Positions 10,601 to 21,254 of a stretch of 64,000 bases of DNA are shown here, piece after piece. The notes below the pieces were generated by a model, which was not told where the DNA came from, ran no database searches, and saw nothing but the letters and a program-made list of their open reading frames with translations. A program made the position numbers and the translations under genes. Source of the stretch: Zymoseptoria tritici IPO323 (lineage: Eukaryota; Ascomycota; Dothideomycetes; Mycosphaerellales; Mycosphaerellaceae); assembly GCF_000219625.1 (NCBI RefSeq), contig NC_018212.1, positions 1,240,001 through 1,304,000 of the forward strand. Reading direction: 5' to 3'. Numbering within the stretch: the first letter of the stretch is position 1; each line of letters opens with the position of its first letter.

Positions 10601-11210
10601 ACAGCGGATCTTCCTGCTCTATTCCATCCTCATCCACCGTCTTGTTATTACGATGACGAACTGTTTCGATCATCTCTCGGTCGGTCTCCAGCGTCCACCT
10701 CGGGATGCCGGTCCGTCGATCACATGCGTGTAGGTTTCCGTCAACAGTCGCCAGGAGCATGATGTCCTCGACTTGCCAATCCTGCAGGGACCGCGCCAGA
10801 TGTCGCGAAGTGAGGCCGGCACCGCTGGTAGCCGACGCCCACTGTGCAGGCGGTGCTCGAACGGCCGGGTTGGATTCGGCCGGAGACACAGTCGCAAGGG
10901 CGCGCTCGTTGGAACGGGAGTTCCGCGCATTTCTTTCATTGTTTGTATTGTCCACTTTTACGTCGGTATCGCGGTAGCCTCGCTGACCGGCGTGGGGAGT
11001 GTGGAGTGAGTCCGCCGCGCCCACTCGCCAGCCCTGCTCGACGGCGGAAGCGGCATCGACGATGTCGTCTGTAGATCGTCCAGTACCCGAGGCATACTGC
11101 GGTGGCTTCTGCAGAGCAGCCGCAGCGATAGATGCGAAGAATGAGAGGAGTAGGAGATCGCGGAATCGCACGCCGTTCACGTTGGAGCCTGGTGGACGTC
11201 CGGATGGCAT
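7668..11210 (-). CDS. IRE1: Ire1 ER-stress sensor kinase/endoribonuclease
   Basis: A single uninterrupted frame of 1180 residues. Order: basic N-terminus with hydrophobic signal (LLLLSFFASIAAAAL, residues 19-33); luminal sensor domain of beta-propeller-like repeats (about 145-515, e.g. LLATVDGNLHACDRRTG and KKNTLYTVDAATG); transmembrane helix near 527-548 (LTLWTLVLMLLAGLSGCGFVY); a charged Lys-rich linker; kinase domain from about 728 with glycine loop GQGSCG, VAVKRM lysine, HRDIKPQN (about 854) and DFGLGK (about 881); then the KEN RNase domain to the end, with RNKKNHY holding the Arg, Asn and His expected at the cleavage site. Known role of the family: sensing unfolded proteins in the ER and non-conventional splicing of the HAC1/hacA mRNA, which is not in this window. 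All catalytic motifs are intact. Confidence 0.97.
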   Translation of the reverse strand: MPSGRPPGSNVNGVRFRDLLLLSFFASIAAAALQKPPQYASGTGRSTDDIVDAASAVEQGWRVGAADSLHTPHAGQRGYRDTDVKVDNTNNERNARNSRSNERALATVSPAESNPAVRAPPAQWASATSGAGLTSRHLARSLQDWQVEDIMLLATVDGNLHACDRRTGIPRWTLETDREMIETVRHRNNKTVDEDGIEQEDPLFIVEPTQDGSIYILAPGFGLQRLGYTVKQLADLSPYAGEGYPAVAYTAEKKNTLYTVDAATGNILKSFSSAGSMVNDDQSCRRVDPLGALEGDECQAVGTLTLGRTEYIIGIQDRNTGEPINTVKYFEWGPNNRDHDLRSKYTRTMDQRYVYPKHDGQVLGVDLTKGTKYKPVPERPSFVQKFPSPVARIFDIVRPNGDHSRDASLVILPQPIGPAPNELTELEAEDGVFLNRTETGSWYALSEEKYPSVTDRAPDADFCNADCFNNGMFTGVHYLSPQNGHSGLRQIDGNSVLTIDEPPVDEAGKDIQAKYGQPTPFRQDHQLTLWTLVLMLLAGLSGCGFVYKQHGIEAFKFNRDLRTASVLQPAVNKINAEEPTHTPTKIREDEPAQETIFPHEETAAPPSEALKVRFEDPVKEGIPETVPEEDVLEKVDSEEASPAPEGDETKEDAGPKTPKKKATRGKRAGRKQKEKEQALVEARAKKNGTEVAVPAAAPVAAPAQVISVAASESPQVSGPLQINSLVINTDKVIGQGSCGTIVFEGSFEGRDVAVKRMLSQYYELASQEVSFLQQSDDHPNVVRYFCQQKDDHFLYIAVELCQASLFEVWEADKAKTEERHVQMRTLKLAIQQDMTRTLQQLAAGLCHLHNLRIIHRDIKPQNILVAFPKRTQPNGTRLVISDFGLGKNLPENVSTLVDPTGNAGTSGWKAPELISQPRENEGRHSHNTPINSDSGVLAGGGVSGVKRAADIFSLGCLFFWVLTDGVHPFEDENGWQQLRELNIKRDKKNMDALSRWSDAYEPMQLITSMLEHQPENRPTAQAVLNHPYFWPPEKRLAFLCDVSDHFEREPRGIYDDNYAGDSDVLCALEDRAEEVIGAPYARADFLSKLDRQFVDTLGKQRKYSGNRLLDLLRALRNKKNHYEDMPENVKRFVGPLAGGYLGYWMKKFPRLLMSCYEVVHECGLQGNDRFKGYFGLGKDL

Positions 11211-12394
11211 ATTGCCATGGACGGGCTCATGGGAGGAGCAAGACGATCGAGGCGGAGGAGGTGTGGCAGCTGGTTTGAAGTGTCAAGCCTGAGTGTGGTG
11301 TTTCCTGGCGGTGGGTAAGATAGATGGTGAACTGATGGGAAGTGGCAGGACGTACAGGCATGCATGACAGAACCCTTGTTCCGATCCCTTGCTACCGTAC
11401 ACACAAATCGCGCGGCTCTCACCAAAGTCGTCTCCGCGGCTGTTTCAACTATTGAGTTGAAGACGGAGCTATTCATACGCACTGCCGAATCCCTCCTACC
11501 AGCTGCATGTCGTGGGCTCCTTGCCTGACTATGGAGTGAAAATGTACGCGGTGCCTTGTGTGATGCAATATGCCAGGACCCATGGCGGAAGATCTGCGTT
11601 GGCAACCTTATTCGCCCGGCCTGGAACCTGACTACCTTCGGTTGCCTTAGGGTTACGAAACTGAGGAATAACAAAGACGTCTTCCTCAGCGCAAGGCGCA
11701 ACCTCCTCAACGACCAAGATTTCTGGTCTCGACTGAGCAGCGAGGCTCGCCTAGTCCTACTCATCTTGCTGTGGAGGAATTCGATGCTGCAATAGCGAGT
11801 CCAGGTCCCGAAGATGCAGTTCCACGAGGATACCCTGGATCCTGCTTTGTCTTTGAAGCTCCTGTCTCAAGAGCTCGAATCGTACACTTCAGGGATCCTC
11901 CTTCACGGGAACTCTGCAGACCTTGAGCACAAGCATCGATAGCCACCGCCATGGCAAAGCTGGCACGGTGATACGCGTGAGCCCGGAGCACTCAAGGCTT
12001 GTTTCGTGCTGGCATTGACTTGATGTGGCATACACAGACCTACGTTCCCGGGATGTCTCAAGATGCCTACGCGATGCAACGGTGAAGCTTCACATCGCGA
12101 ATAGCAGAGTGAAAGCTCAAAGACCCAACCAATAATGAAATTTGCCGAGACTTGGAAAGGTACGCAGCAATCCATTTTCCCTGGATTCTCGAAACGCCAC
12201 AGGAGACCCGTACGACAAACGTCGGGCCAATAGACCTTGCGTCTTGCGAAAGGCATCATGGAAGCGACAGACCTAAAGGAATCATAGCTCGACAAGCAGT
12301 CTGATTAGGACTGCCAAGAAGACAGTCCATCAAGGTCGGCATTGGCATTTCCTAGTACCGCATACCCTTGGACAGGAGATTTTCATGTAGTCCC
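11211..12394. other. Divergent promoter region between IRE1 and the methyltransferase gene
   Basis: 1.2 kb that must hold both start regions, because IRE1 reads left and the next gene reads right. No coding sequence recognised, and I could not confidently place stress-response elements. Confidence 0.45.
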
Positions 12395-13753
12395 ATGTCT
12401 CTACCGATCGAAATGTACCAGTGCATGAAGGCACTGCTGATACCACTGATCCTCTCACTCATTTTGGCACTACCATTCGTGGCAGCAAAGTCGTCCAGGA
12501 CAGATATCCAAGGCATCTGCAAAAATGATTCTCCGATCACGAACAACCCGGAATGCTCGCCGTGGGAACATCAACAGGTTGTCGAGAGAGGGAAAGCGCT
12601 GAGAAGAATAGGCGGGAAGGCCAAGTCCGATGCTAAACGGACCCCGCGAACGACTTTGCTAGATGCATTACATGCTTTTGATCGATACCAAGAAACTGCC
12701 GGAGCTGAGATCCAACGATTCGAGGACTTGTACAGGAATGTTCCAAAAGACCACAAACGAGTATGTCAAATCGCATCATTTCCTGAATATTAGCCATCTG
12801 ACGATTGTCAGATCCTGGAGAGGACTATCGCATACAACAAGAACTTCGAGGAAGCGCGCTCTCGAATTGAGATCAATGCCAGACTCTGCAAACTCATCGT
12901 CAACCATGGCCTCGAATACTACAACATCACTCGCGCAGAGCTCAGCGTATTCGAGAAGGAGAACGAGAAGACGGCCAAAAAGCCCGCTCATCGATCCATG
13001 GTCTCCCAAGCACTCAAACACATGGTCCGCGATTATTCACCGGAAGGGAAACCAGAACGAGACGCCACATTTCCCTACATCCTCTCAACGATCTCTAGTG
13101 AGCTTTCACCGCCTCCCGCCGACTCATACTCCAAAGGATACAAAATCCTTCTTCCAGGCTCCGCCCTTGGTGGCCTCGCATACGACATCTCGCTCCTTGG
13201 CCCACATCTGCACATCACCACCAACGAATATTCCTCAGCCATGAATCTCGCCTACCGCTACATCTCCTCCTCATCAGTGCAGACCACCCCCATCATCATC
13301 CATCCCTACCTCGAAACCTGGTCGCACGCCCGAACTCGCTCTTCCATCCTCCGACCGGTCGAACTATACCCTCCCGCAACCACTCCCGGCTACCAGCCTC
13401 CCCTACTCATCGAAGGCGACTTCACGCTCTCCTTCCACCATCAATCTTCTCACTACGACATGATCGCCACACTCTTCTTCATCGACACCGCGCAAAATTT
13501 GCTGTCATACCTGGAAACGATTTTCAACCTCCTTCGACCCGGTGGCATGTGGGTGAATGTCGGTCCGCTACTGTACGGAACGGCGCCGTGGTTACAGTTG
13601 AGCAAAGAGGAGGTGGTGAGAGTGGCGGAGGAGGTTGGTTTTGTGTTTGAGGAGAGTTTTGAGAAGGAGGGTGTTGGGTATGATTTTGGGATGGGAGGGC
13701 TGTATCAGCATCAGTATGTAGGGCTGTTTTGGAGAGCGAGGAAGCCCGTGTAG
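12395..13753 (+). CDS. N2227-like (carnosine N-methyltransferase family) protein
   Basis: Exons 12395-12760 and 12812-13753 flank a 51-bp GTATGT..CAG intron; 435 residues. The family transfers a methyl group from S-adenosylmethionine to carnosine or related histidine compounds. Visible motifs: SAM loop LLPGSALGGLAYDIS at about 234-248, followed by the family-typical TNEYSSAMNLAYRYI; GDFTLSFHH near 322; and DMIATLFFIDTAQNLLSYLE then LLRPGGMWVNVGPLLYG. The N-terminus is unusual: MKALLIPLILSLILALPFVAA is a clear hydrophobic signal or anchor, whereas characterised members are cytosolic. Three in-frame ATGs (12395, 12410, 12425) precede it; I give the first. Confidence 0.9.
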
Positions 13754-15196
13754 ATCGGTGGAAAGGAAGAGGGAACGAGGAAGTGGTGGTGGTAGAGAAG
13801 GTAAAATAAGGACCTCCGTTCTCCTGCTCAAATTGAACGGCCCATGCCAACCGAGCGAAAGCTGTGCTTTCAACATTGAGGAGAGATTTTGAGATGTAGT
13901 CCTGGTTGTTCCTTCCCGCACGATGTATTTGAATGACTCGACCTCACCTGCACAACGTCCTCGCTACAGCCGGCAGGCGCCATGCGAACAGTGGAGACAC
14001 ATGCGAACGAGCACGCTCGAGTCAGGGTCGACATCCTCCCTCATGGACATCGTGCATAAAGGCGGCGGCAAAGTCCAGACCAGCCCAGCGAGGTGTAGCA
14101 AACGTTTAATTGCGGACAATAGTGTGTACGCCGGAGAAAAGGCGGTGAGAAGGGAACGAGAGCACTGCGAGCTGATCACATGCGTGGCTTGGAATCGATA
14201 GACGAAATGATCATTGATCACACTCGGCAGGTGGAAGTGGTGGAAGTGATATGCAGGGGTAGGAGAGTATACCTCTCTAGCTCCATTTCTGAGGCCAAGA
14301 GTTTGGGTCGAGAACACTACTTACCTGGAAGGAGGCGTATACTAGTGCACTCCTGACATTCGCAGAATCCCTTTGTGGCATATGATCTTGTCCGAAATGG
14401 GCTGCATCTGATGACAGACGGCTCAGATCAGCAATCATGCTGGCTAACATGTGCATGTTGGACATGCTCCATGCAGCTCTTTCGGATGCTGCTGAGTGGG
14501 ATGAGCGCGTAAGCTACTTTATCTTGTGCCTAGTCATTAGTTCTAATGATGGACCCGTGCTTGCTTGCCGGTCCCGAAACAACCACATCGATGAGGTAGG
14601 CATACGAGGGGACCTGAGGGGCCAAAGCATACCTGTTTGATCAGCGTCTACGTACGTGATCGACGTCGGGCTGCGGTTCCTTCGTCGATGTTAAGGCCGG
14701 GAAAGCAAGAAAGGCTGGCGGCTGGGTGCAGCCAACGAGAGTGTTCATCACAAAGTCCACCGCGGTGAGTGGGCGGCACGATGGTGCCTCCAAAGCTGGA
14801 CCAGAAGCCTTTCGACCAAGCAATGCGTTCTTGTGTTATCCGGCCATCATACGCTGCTCCCTTGTCATCACTCATCACATGGTGCCGTACTAGTGATTGG
14901 TAGAGGCGCTTGACAATTGCGCTACTGTAGAACTTGCGGCTAGTGGTGGATCACCATGATTCCAGGGACCACATTCGCACATTGTACCAAGACCGACAAC
15001 TACCTTACCTTGTATCGCTCCACGTCGGCGCGTGGGGATCTCTCAAACAATCCCGACCTCAGACCTGCGATCGATCCTACACGATCCTACACTGCTCTGG
15101 ATGCCGCGCTCCAGCCCGTGTTCAGCGCAATTTGGCTGAAGTGTGAATCTAATCTGTAAGCGCTAGGTCAGGCGGCTCACACCCATCACCTCATCC
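13754..15196. other. Intergenic
   Basis: 1.4 kb between convergent-to-tandem genes. Open frames of 60-117 codons lack domain or splice support. Just before the Bem3-like gene is a short repeat, TCCTACACGATCCTACAC, near 15074-15091. Nothing else identified. Confidence 0.4.
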
Positions 15197-18100
15197 ATGG
15201 ACCATGTATCCTTCGCGAGCGGCGGATACGAGCCAGGCCCGCGTGACAAACGTTCACAAAACACATCACCGACCTACAGAAGCCGCCGAGATCCTGCCCG
15301 CGACAACGACAAGACCGCTCGCACGCCGCGCGCTCCAAATCCAGACAAGAAGGTATCGGGAAAGGATGACCTCCACTCCGCCATCACTCGCCAGACCGTA
15401 GCAGAAGAGCAGAAGGTTGCGAACCTGGTCCGCAGCAAGTCGAAGAGCGATCCTCCACCAGCTGTGCCTCTCGCTCTGTCTCCCACGTCACCTCTGGCAT
15501 CGCCCTTGGCCATGTCAAGCCAGCAAACAGCCTTGAGGTCGGCACACGGATCCCACATGACACCACAGCGCACCACATCTATCGACTCGACCGTATCATC
15601 GATATCCTCGCTCACATCTGCTACACCACGCGCTCACGGCAGCGCCGATCGCGTGCCTCAGGACCAGGTTGAAGACGCTGCCACGCTGATCGCAGCTGCA
15701 GGTTCAGCAGAAGCAGCTCTACAAAAGGTGCTCAATGAGAAACAGCAGGCAGCCTCCCACAACGCGCAGTTATGGCGGCTGGTCGAAAAGCAGCGTACAA
15801 TGATCTTGGGATTGAACAAGGATTTGGAGAAGTCTTTGAAGGAGAAGGAGCGCTATCGAAGGAAGCTCAAAGATCACCTCGCGCAATCGATCTCTGCGCC
15901 TGCTTTGATATCTGCGCAGGCTAGCGGCTCGGGTTCAAGAGAGGCGAGCGTGTCACCAGCAGGGGACGCAGCGTCAGGATATACCACTAAGACTCTCCGG
16001 AAGGGCAGTGACGGCACTGAAAGTCTTCTGTCAAAGTCCAGTCGATCTGATACGCCTTTGGATGCTGGAATCATGTCCACTTCAGTGTTGCTGCCTGCAT
16101 CTCCGCAGTCGTCCAGCAGCACAAGCGCAGAGTTTCGGATGGCTGATCGCGATGGAAGGAACCAGTTCGACACAGCGCCGAGAATTGGGAAGAACGTATC
16201 AATCCCTGTGCGTCGAGATCCCGGCGGCACTCCTCCCATGACGCCTCTTGACCACGCTGCAAGTCCGCGATCTGCGAAGGAAACCATCACTGCGGCGCAA
16301 TCGGCTGCAATCTCGCCTTCTTCGCAGTCCTTTTCCAGTCCGAAGACGAGAAAGGCTCCCCCCGCGCCGTTGAAGCTGAACCCGCCCAAGCCCGAACCGC
16401 AAGTGAGGAACAACATCATCGATGCTTCGGATTCTGAATACGAGGAGGATCCAGAGAGTGCTCGTGGAGAGTATCTCGATCGCGGTCGTAGGAAGACACG
16501 GGAGGACGACGATCGACAGAGAGAGATGCAGGCAGAGGAAGAGGAGAGGAGTCGTTCGAAAAAGGATAGGCAGAGCAAGAGTAAGAGTAAGAGCAAGAGC
16601 AAGAGCAAGTCACGAAGTGAACAGCCGGAATTCGCAACGCCAGCACCAGCGGACATGCCCGCGGAACCATCGAGACAACAGCAGCGAGTCTTTGAGGCTA
16701 CAGCTACCCCGGCCGACATCGTGCGCAATCGAGCCGTTTCAGATGCTACGGCATTGCTGCGAAAGAAAGAGCCTCCAGCGGCAATGTTGAGCCCTGGCCT
16801 GCCAATGAGTCCGCGGCCCAGCGACCGGCCTCCAAATTCTCCCATGCCACGCTCGAATGTTTCAATTCCGATGTCGCCCAAAGTCGGTCTGCCACTGTCG
16901 CCTCGTGCTCCTCGCCATGCACTTCCTCTCCCGCCGCAGACGCCCCTGTCGATCAATACACCACACCTCGACCGCGCGAAAGCTTACCATCAGCATCTCC
17001 ACCCTTATCCTCAGGCTATGTCCTCCGTTGCCGAGCGACTTATGCCACCAGGTGATGGCTCTCCTGGTAGCGAGCGGCCATCGACGTCGAGCGAACGTAC
17101 CATGTTCACCCCAGGTGAGGTCTACCAAGGCTTCATGAGCGACCAGTATCCGGGCTTACTCCTACCCCCAAACGCGCTTGCTTCCATCTATGTGAAGACA
17201 GCATCATCACGCATGAGGCCATCTCGTGCAAGCTTCATTGCTCCCAGGCCGGGTGATGAGAATCCCGTCTTCACGCTGGCGGTGCATGAACGATCTGAAG
17301 ACAAACAATTATGGCGTGTGGAGAAGACTTTTGCATCACTGGCACTCTTGGATCAGCAGGTAAAGGCCGTTATAAAACTTCGCGATCGCCTCCCCGACAA
17401 AGCTCTCTTTGCTGGCCACGCGCCTGCCAAGATCGATGCAAGGAGAATGGCGCTGAACTATTACTTTGACCGTATGCTGGACGCCATGGTTGAGGAGAAA
17501 GCGGCCTTAATCTTCTGCAAATTTCTCTCTACGGACGCGGTGGGTGGAGATGGAGATTACTTTGGTGGCCTTGCGGATGCGAGACCCGACTCTCCCGTCG
17601 CACAGCTCCGACCAAACAGAGCAGGATATCTCACCAAGCGGGGCAAGAACTTTGGTGGTTGGAAGGCTCGCTACTTTGTTCTTGATGGCCCGAGTCTGAA
17701 GTACTTTGAAGGACCCGGCGGTGCTCACCTCGGATCGATCAGGCTGCAGAATGCACAGATCGGCAAGCAGTCATCGACCGTGGCTCAGAGCTCGCACGAG
17801 GACGAAGACAACCAGTTCCGGCATGCATTCTTGATTCTCGAGCCTAAGAAGAAGGATTCCACCAGCCTCGTTCGTCATGTGCTCTGTGCGGAGAGCGACG
17901 AGGAACGTGACGCATGGGTCGAGGCGCTTCTACAATATGTCGACTACCGGGATGATGAGGACACCAATCTTGCCCAGCAAGCACAACAGTCAAAGACCGA
18001 AGTCATGCCGCGTAGTCCCCGTTTGCGAAAGTCAATGAACGACCTTCGCTCTGGTTCTGGAAGTTCTCAAGGCACTGGCAACCGATCTGCTGACCTAGTC

Positions 18101-19473
18101 CGTACCGTCAACTACAGCGAAGTCGCTGCTGGAGATGCGCCTATCATGGGTATGAAAAGCCCGCTCGGTAGTGCGACACCTTCACCTCCGTATGACAAGA
18201 CCAGCAGTGCCGAGCATACAGGTCACAATATATCCGGACCGACCAATCTCCAAGTCATTCAAAACACTGGTGACTGGGGCATGAAGGCACCACCGACGCC
18301 TGGTGGGAAGGACAAGAAGCGCAGCGTCTTCGCACTCCCATTCACTCGCGGGCGTTCATCTTCTGATCTAATGCCTGGTGAAGGTGTCAAGTCGCCGGGT
18401 CTGCCGCCTGACAAGTCGAGTTTATCAAGAGCAGTCTTTGGTCTCCCGCTTGCTGACGCTGCTGCCATTACTCCAGCTCCCGACGGCGCTTCGGAGCTTC
18501 CTGCAGTCGTGTATCGCTGCATTCAGTATTTGACTTTGAAGAATGCCATTGCAGAGGAGGGCATCTTCCGATTGTCGGGGTCCAACACTGTCATTCGCGC
18601 GCTCAAAGATCGGTTCAATACGGAAGGGGACGTCAACCTTGTCATGGACGTCAACTCCTACGACGTGCACGCCGTGGCAAGCTTGCTGAAGCTGTATCTG
18701 CGTGAGCTTCCAGCGAGCATTTTGACCCGAGACCTACATTTGGACTTCCTTCATTGTCTGGAACTAATAGGTGACGAGAAAATCTTCGCGTTGAACAGTC
18801 TTGTCAACCGACTGCCGGGACCGAACCGTGCGCTGCTCGAGGCGCTTTCTGCGTTTATGCTGACAATCGTGAACAACGTCGGCGTCAACAAGATGAACGT
18901 CCGCAATCGTGAGTCTTCGGAAATCATCCATTCATTTCATGGTGCTAACTTTTCATAGTCGGCGTTGTCTTCTCGCCTACATTAAACGTCCCGGGCCCGC
19001 TCATTTCCCTCTTCGTAGAAGAGCAGCACCGTATCTTCGGCGACGAGCTTCCTCTATCGGAATCGTCAACCCCAACATCTTCAGCGACTCGCCACTCACC
19101 TGCCTCCTCCACCGACCTCCGCTCCCCTCGCAAGCAAATGTTCACCGACCTCCCTACCCCAGCATACAACCAAACCGCTTTCCAGCACGGGCCCGGAGGC
19201 GCACCACTCGACGATACCGGCATGGTCCCTCTGAATCCAGCCTATGCCTACCATCAGATGGCTCCACAAGGTGACGGTGGATTTGGCAGTCTCAATGATG
19301 CGTTGAGATCTCCGACTATTTACAACACCACTGGCACTGGCGCTCCGACTCCAAGAGACGCGAAGGCAAAGCGGCGAGAGAGTAGTCTGCTGGTTGCAGG
19401 GGCTTACAGCTCTGGCCCACAGAAGAAGAGTAGTATGTCTCGACTGAGGGAGGAGCAAGGGACGAGCTTCTAG
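15197..19473 (+). CDS. BEM3: PX-PH-RhoGAP protein, Bem3-like Cdc42/Rho GTPase-activating protein
   Basis: Exons 15197-18908 and 18959-19473 (50-bp GTGAGT..GCTAAC..CATAG intron, phase 1) give 1408 residues. A long disordered N-terminus includes a coiled coil at about 170-228 and a Ser-Lys repeat (SKSKSKSKSKS) near 460. PX domain about 690-788 (KQLWRVEKTFASLALLDQQV), binding phosphoinositides; PH domain about 807-917 (RAGYLTKRGKNFGGWKARYF); RhoGAP domain about 1080-1265, with the arginine finger in EEGIFRLSGS and VNKMNVRNLGVVFSPTL spanning the splice. This domain order is that of yeast Bem3, which stimulates GTP hydrolysis by Cdc42 during polarity establishment. The last 110 residues are disordered. 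Many SP/TP sites suggest kinase control (inference). Confidence 0.93.
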
Positions 19474-20227
19474 TGAGACGCCTCGGACAAAGGCCTTCGA
19501 ACCGGATTCGAAGCCACATCACCACTCCTCTATTACGACACACGCACTCCACCACTTCGTCAGACAACAAGAGGAGGATTTCCGATGACCTTTTTTGCAT
19601 GCGTCGTTTTTGATTGTTTTTTCTTGCATCATACCCCCCTGTTATCTGTTTTTGGTTCTCCAGCGATACTTGCTATTCTGTGGACGTTTTCGCCACTTTT
19701 GACGGATGCTACCGGAGAGCATTGTTTCAACATGAGAGAGAATGAGATGGGATGGATTACGCTTCAGAAATCAAGAAACCATTGTGTCGGATGGACGTGA
19801 GGAATTAGTACATGACATGCATGCTTTGTAGTGTATGGAATTGTACGGAATACTGTTCGTCTGTCGACTTCTCACCTCGCCAAGATCCAACGCTGTTCGG
19901 AACACGTCGGTGCCAGCAGAGGCACATGATGCCAGTCCGGCGGGACGTGACGTTTGCATTGGGTTTCACTGGATTTTCTCGACGCTAATACCTCTGCATG
20001 CACTGTGAGTCGAGTCGAAGTTGTGCGAGGGTCAAACGAACGCATTGTTGCAGTATCGACACAAACAGATCGCAGCATGCTTTTGTATATTATTCGCACT
20101 CGTCGCCGATCATCGAGCCTTCCAAACATCCTCCACCAAACGGTCACTCGCATCGAAACCACCCGTACCACACCTTTCTCCCCACCTCCCCCGGCTTCCG
20201 CATCATTCTCGTCGCACCCGCCGTCGT
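19474..20227. other. 3' flank shared by convergent genes
   Basis: The Bem3-like gene reads right and the small secreted protein gene reads left, so both 3' UTRs meet here. No other gene recognised. Confidence 0.45.
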
Positions 20228-20512
20228 CTAGGGAGTCTTGCACCACTGTACCACCCCATCAAGTCAGCTCTCAACACGTCCCGGATCTCAGCCAAAGCAC
20301 ACCACCGCGCGCAGGAGATTACGTACGTTGCCCCTCCTCGAACACGAACCCTGGATATCACCGCCATCTTCAGGATCGCCCCAGTGGCAGACGCACCCGA
20401 TCTTGGGATTGCCCTTGCAGACTCCGGGAGCGGGACAACCCCCCGCGTGGACTTGGGTGGCGTGGAAGAGGAGGCCGGCGAGAGCGGCGACGAGGAAGTT
20501 GGTGAATTGCAT
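20228..20512 (-). CDS. Small secreted cysteine-rich protein (effector-like candidate)
   Basis: Exon 1 is 20512-20327 and exon 2 is 20245-20228, joined across an 81-bp intron (GTACGT..CTGAC..TACAG), giving 67 residues. The protein begins MQFTNFLVAALAGLLFHATQ, a textbook secretion signal, with cleavage likely after VHA around residue 23. The mature part of about 44 residues has six Cys (CPAPGVCKG, IGCVCHW, GSCSRRG and, after the splice, WCKTP), enough for three disulfides. Without the intron the frame runs into unrelated sequence. No family recognised; size, signal and Cys number fit fungal effector or antimicrobial-type peptides, but function is inference. Its ATG lies only 281 bp from the left end of the 43-kb transposon. 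Confidence 0.8.
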
Positions 20513-20784
20513 GTTTGAGGGTTTTCTTTCTTGGCTTGGATGGTGTGTTTGTGTGTGGGAACCGGTGGGTGGCTTGAGAGACGGGCGAACGGTGTTTTCA
20601 GGAACAAGTGGGCCTGTTGTGTTTGGCTGCGGTCGTTGTTGCGAAGAGGGGAGAAGAGTCACAGAGGAGGGAATTTCTTTCTCTTTCTCTTTATCTCTAC
20701 AGTCTACACGCTGTAAGACGAGCGGGGAAGCCTGAAGGTGTGCTTCGTTGTGCTTATTACTGTGGCGGAGCCATCATGAGATGT

Positions 20785-20792
20785 CTTCTGCC
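20785..20792. repeat. Left 8-bp target site duplication of the hAT element
   Basis: CTTCTGCC, repeated exactly at 63748-63755. Eight bases is the duplication length typical of hAT transposition. Confidence 0.88.
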
Positions 20793-20830
20793 CAGTGTTG
20801 GGCATTTTAGAGTAATAGTAAGGTAAAGTA
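20793..20830 (+). repeat. Left terminal inverted repeat and subterminal region of the hAT
   Basis: Core CAGTGTTG at 20793-20800 is the exact reverse complement of 63740-63747. Beyond the core only approximate symmetry is seen (AGTAATAGTAA here against AATAATAGTAA inward from the other end). Confidence 0.82.
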
Positions 20831-21010
20831 CTAAGAATAATAGTAAATAGTAATTACTATTTACTCTCGTTATTACTATTACTACAAACGTAGCGGATAT
20901 TATTACTCTTACTATTATTCTTACTCTAGAGGGTAATAGTAATAATAATAGTAATAATAATAATAAGTAAGTAGTAATAGGGACTAATAGGCTCTATATC
21001 TATCTAGGAG

Positions 21011-21044
<34 letters not shown>

Positions 21045-21254
21045 TTCTAAAGCCGTTTAGAATAGTAAGTATATTATATTAGAGCTAGAACGTATATTAT
21101 AAGTATACTAGCTATAGTAATTACTATAATATACTCTATTATTTATAATTTCGTCCGTATTTCTTGTTTGGTAGTCTATTAACTCTTCTTTCCGCCATTT
21201 TCTAAGATATATTAGTACTATACTTATTAATTTACTTTATATATAATATAATAC
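20831..21254. other. TpA-rich left arm of the hAT with (AT)n tract
   Basis: Dense TAATAG/TTACTATT repeats to about 20,990, then an (AT)n microsatellite at about 21,013-21,042 and very AT-rich DNA. One TAGCGG motif is at 20,891. No gene seen except the last exon of gene E, which begins at 21255. Confidence 0.6.

Noticed and set aside
20793..20806. Palindrome GCCCAGTGTTGGGC at the left hAT junction
   Set aside because: Part of it is target duplication plus terminus, so the symmetry is a coincidence of the insertion site.
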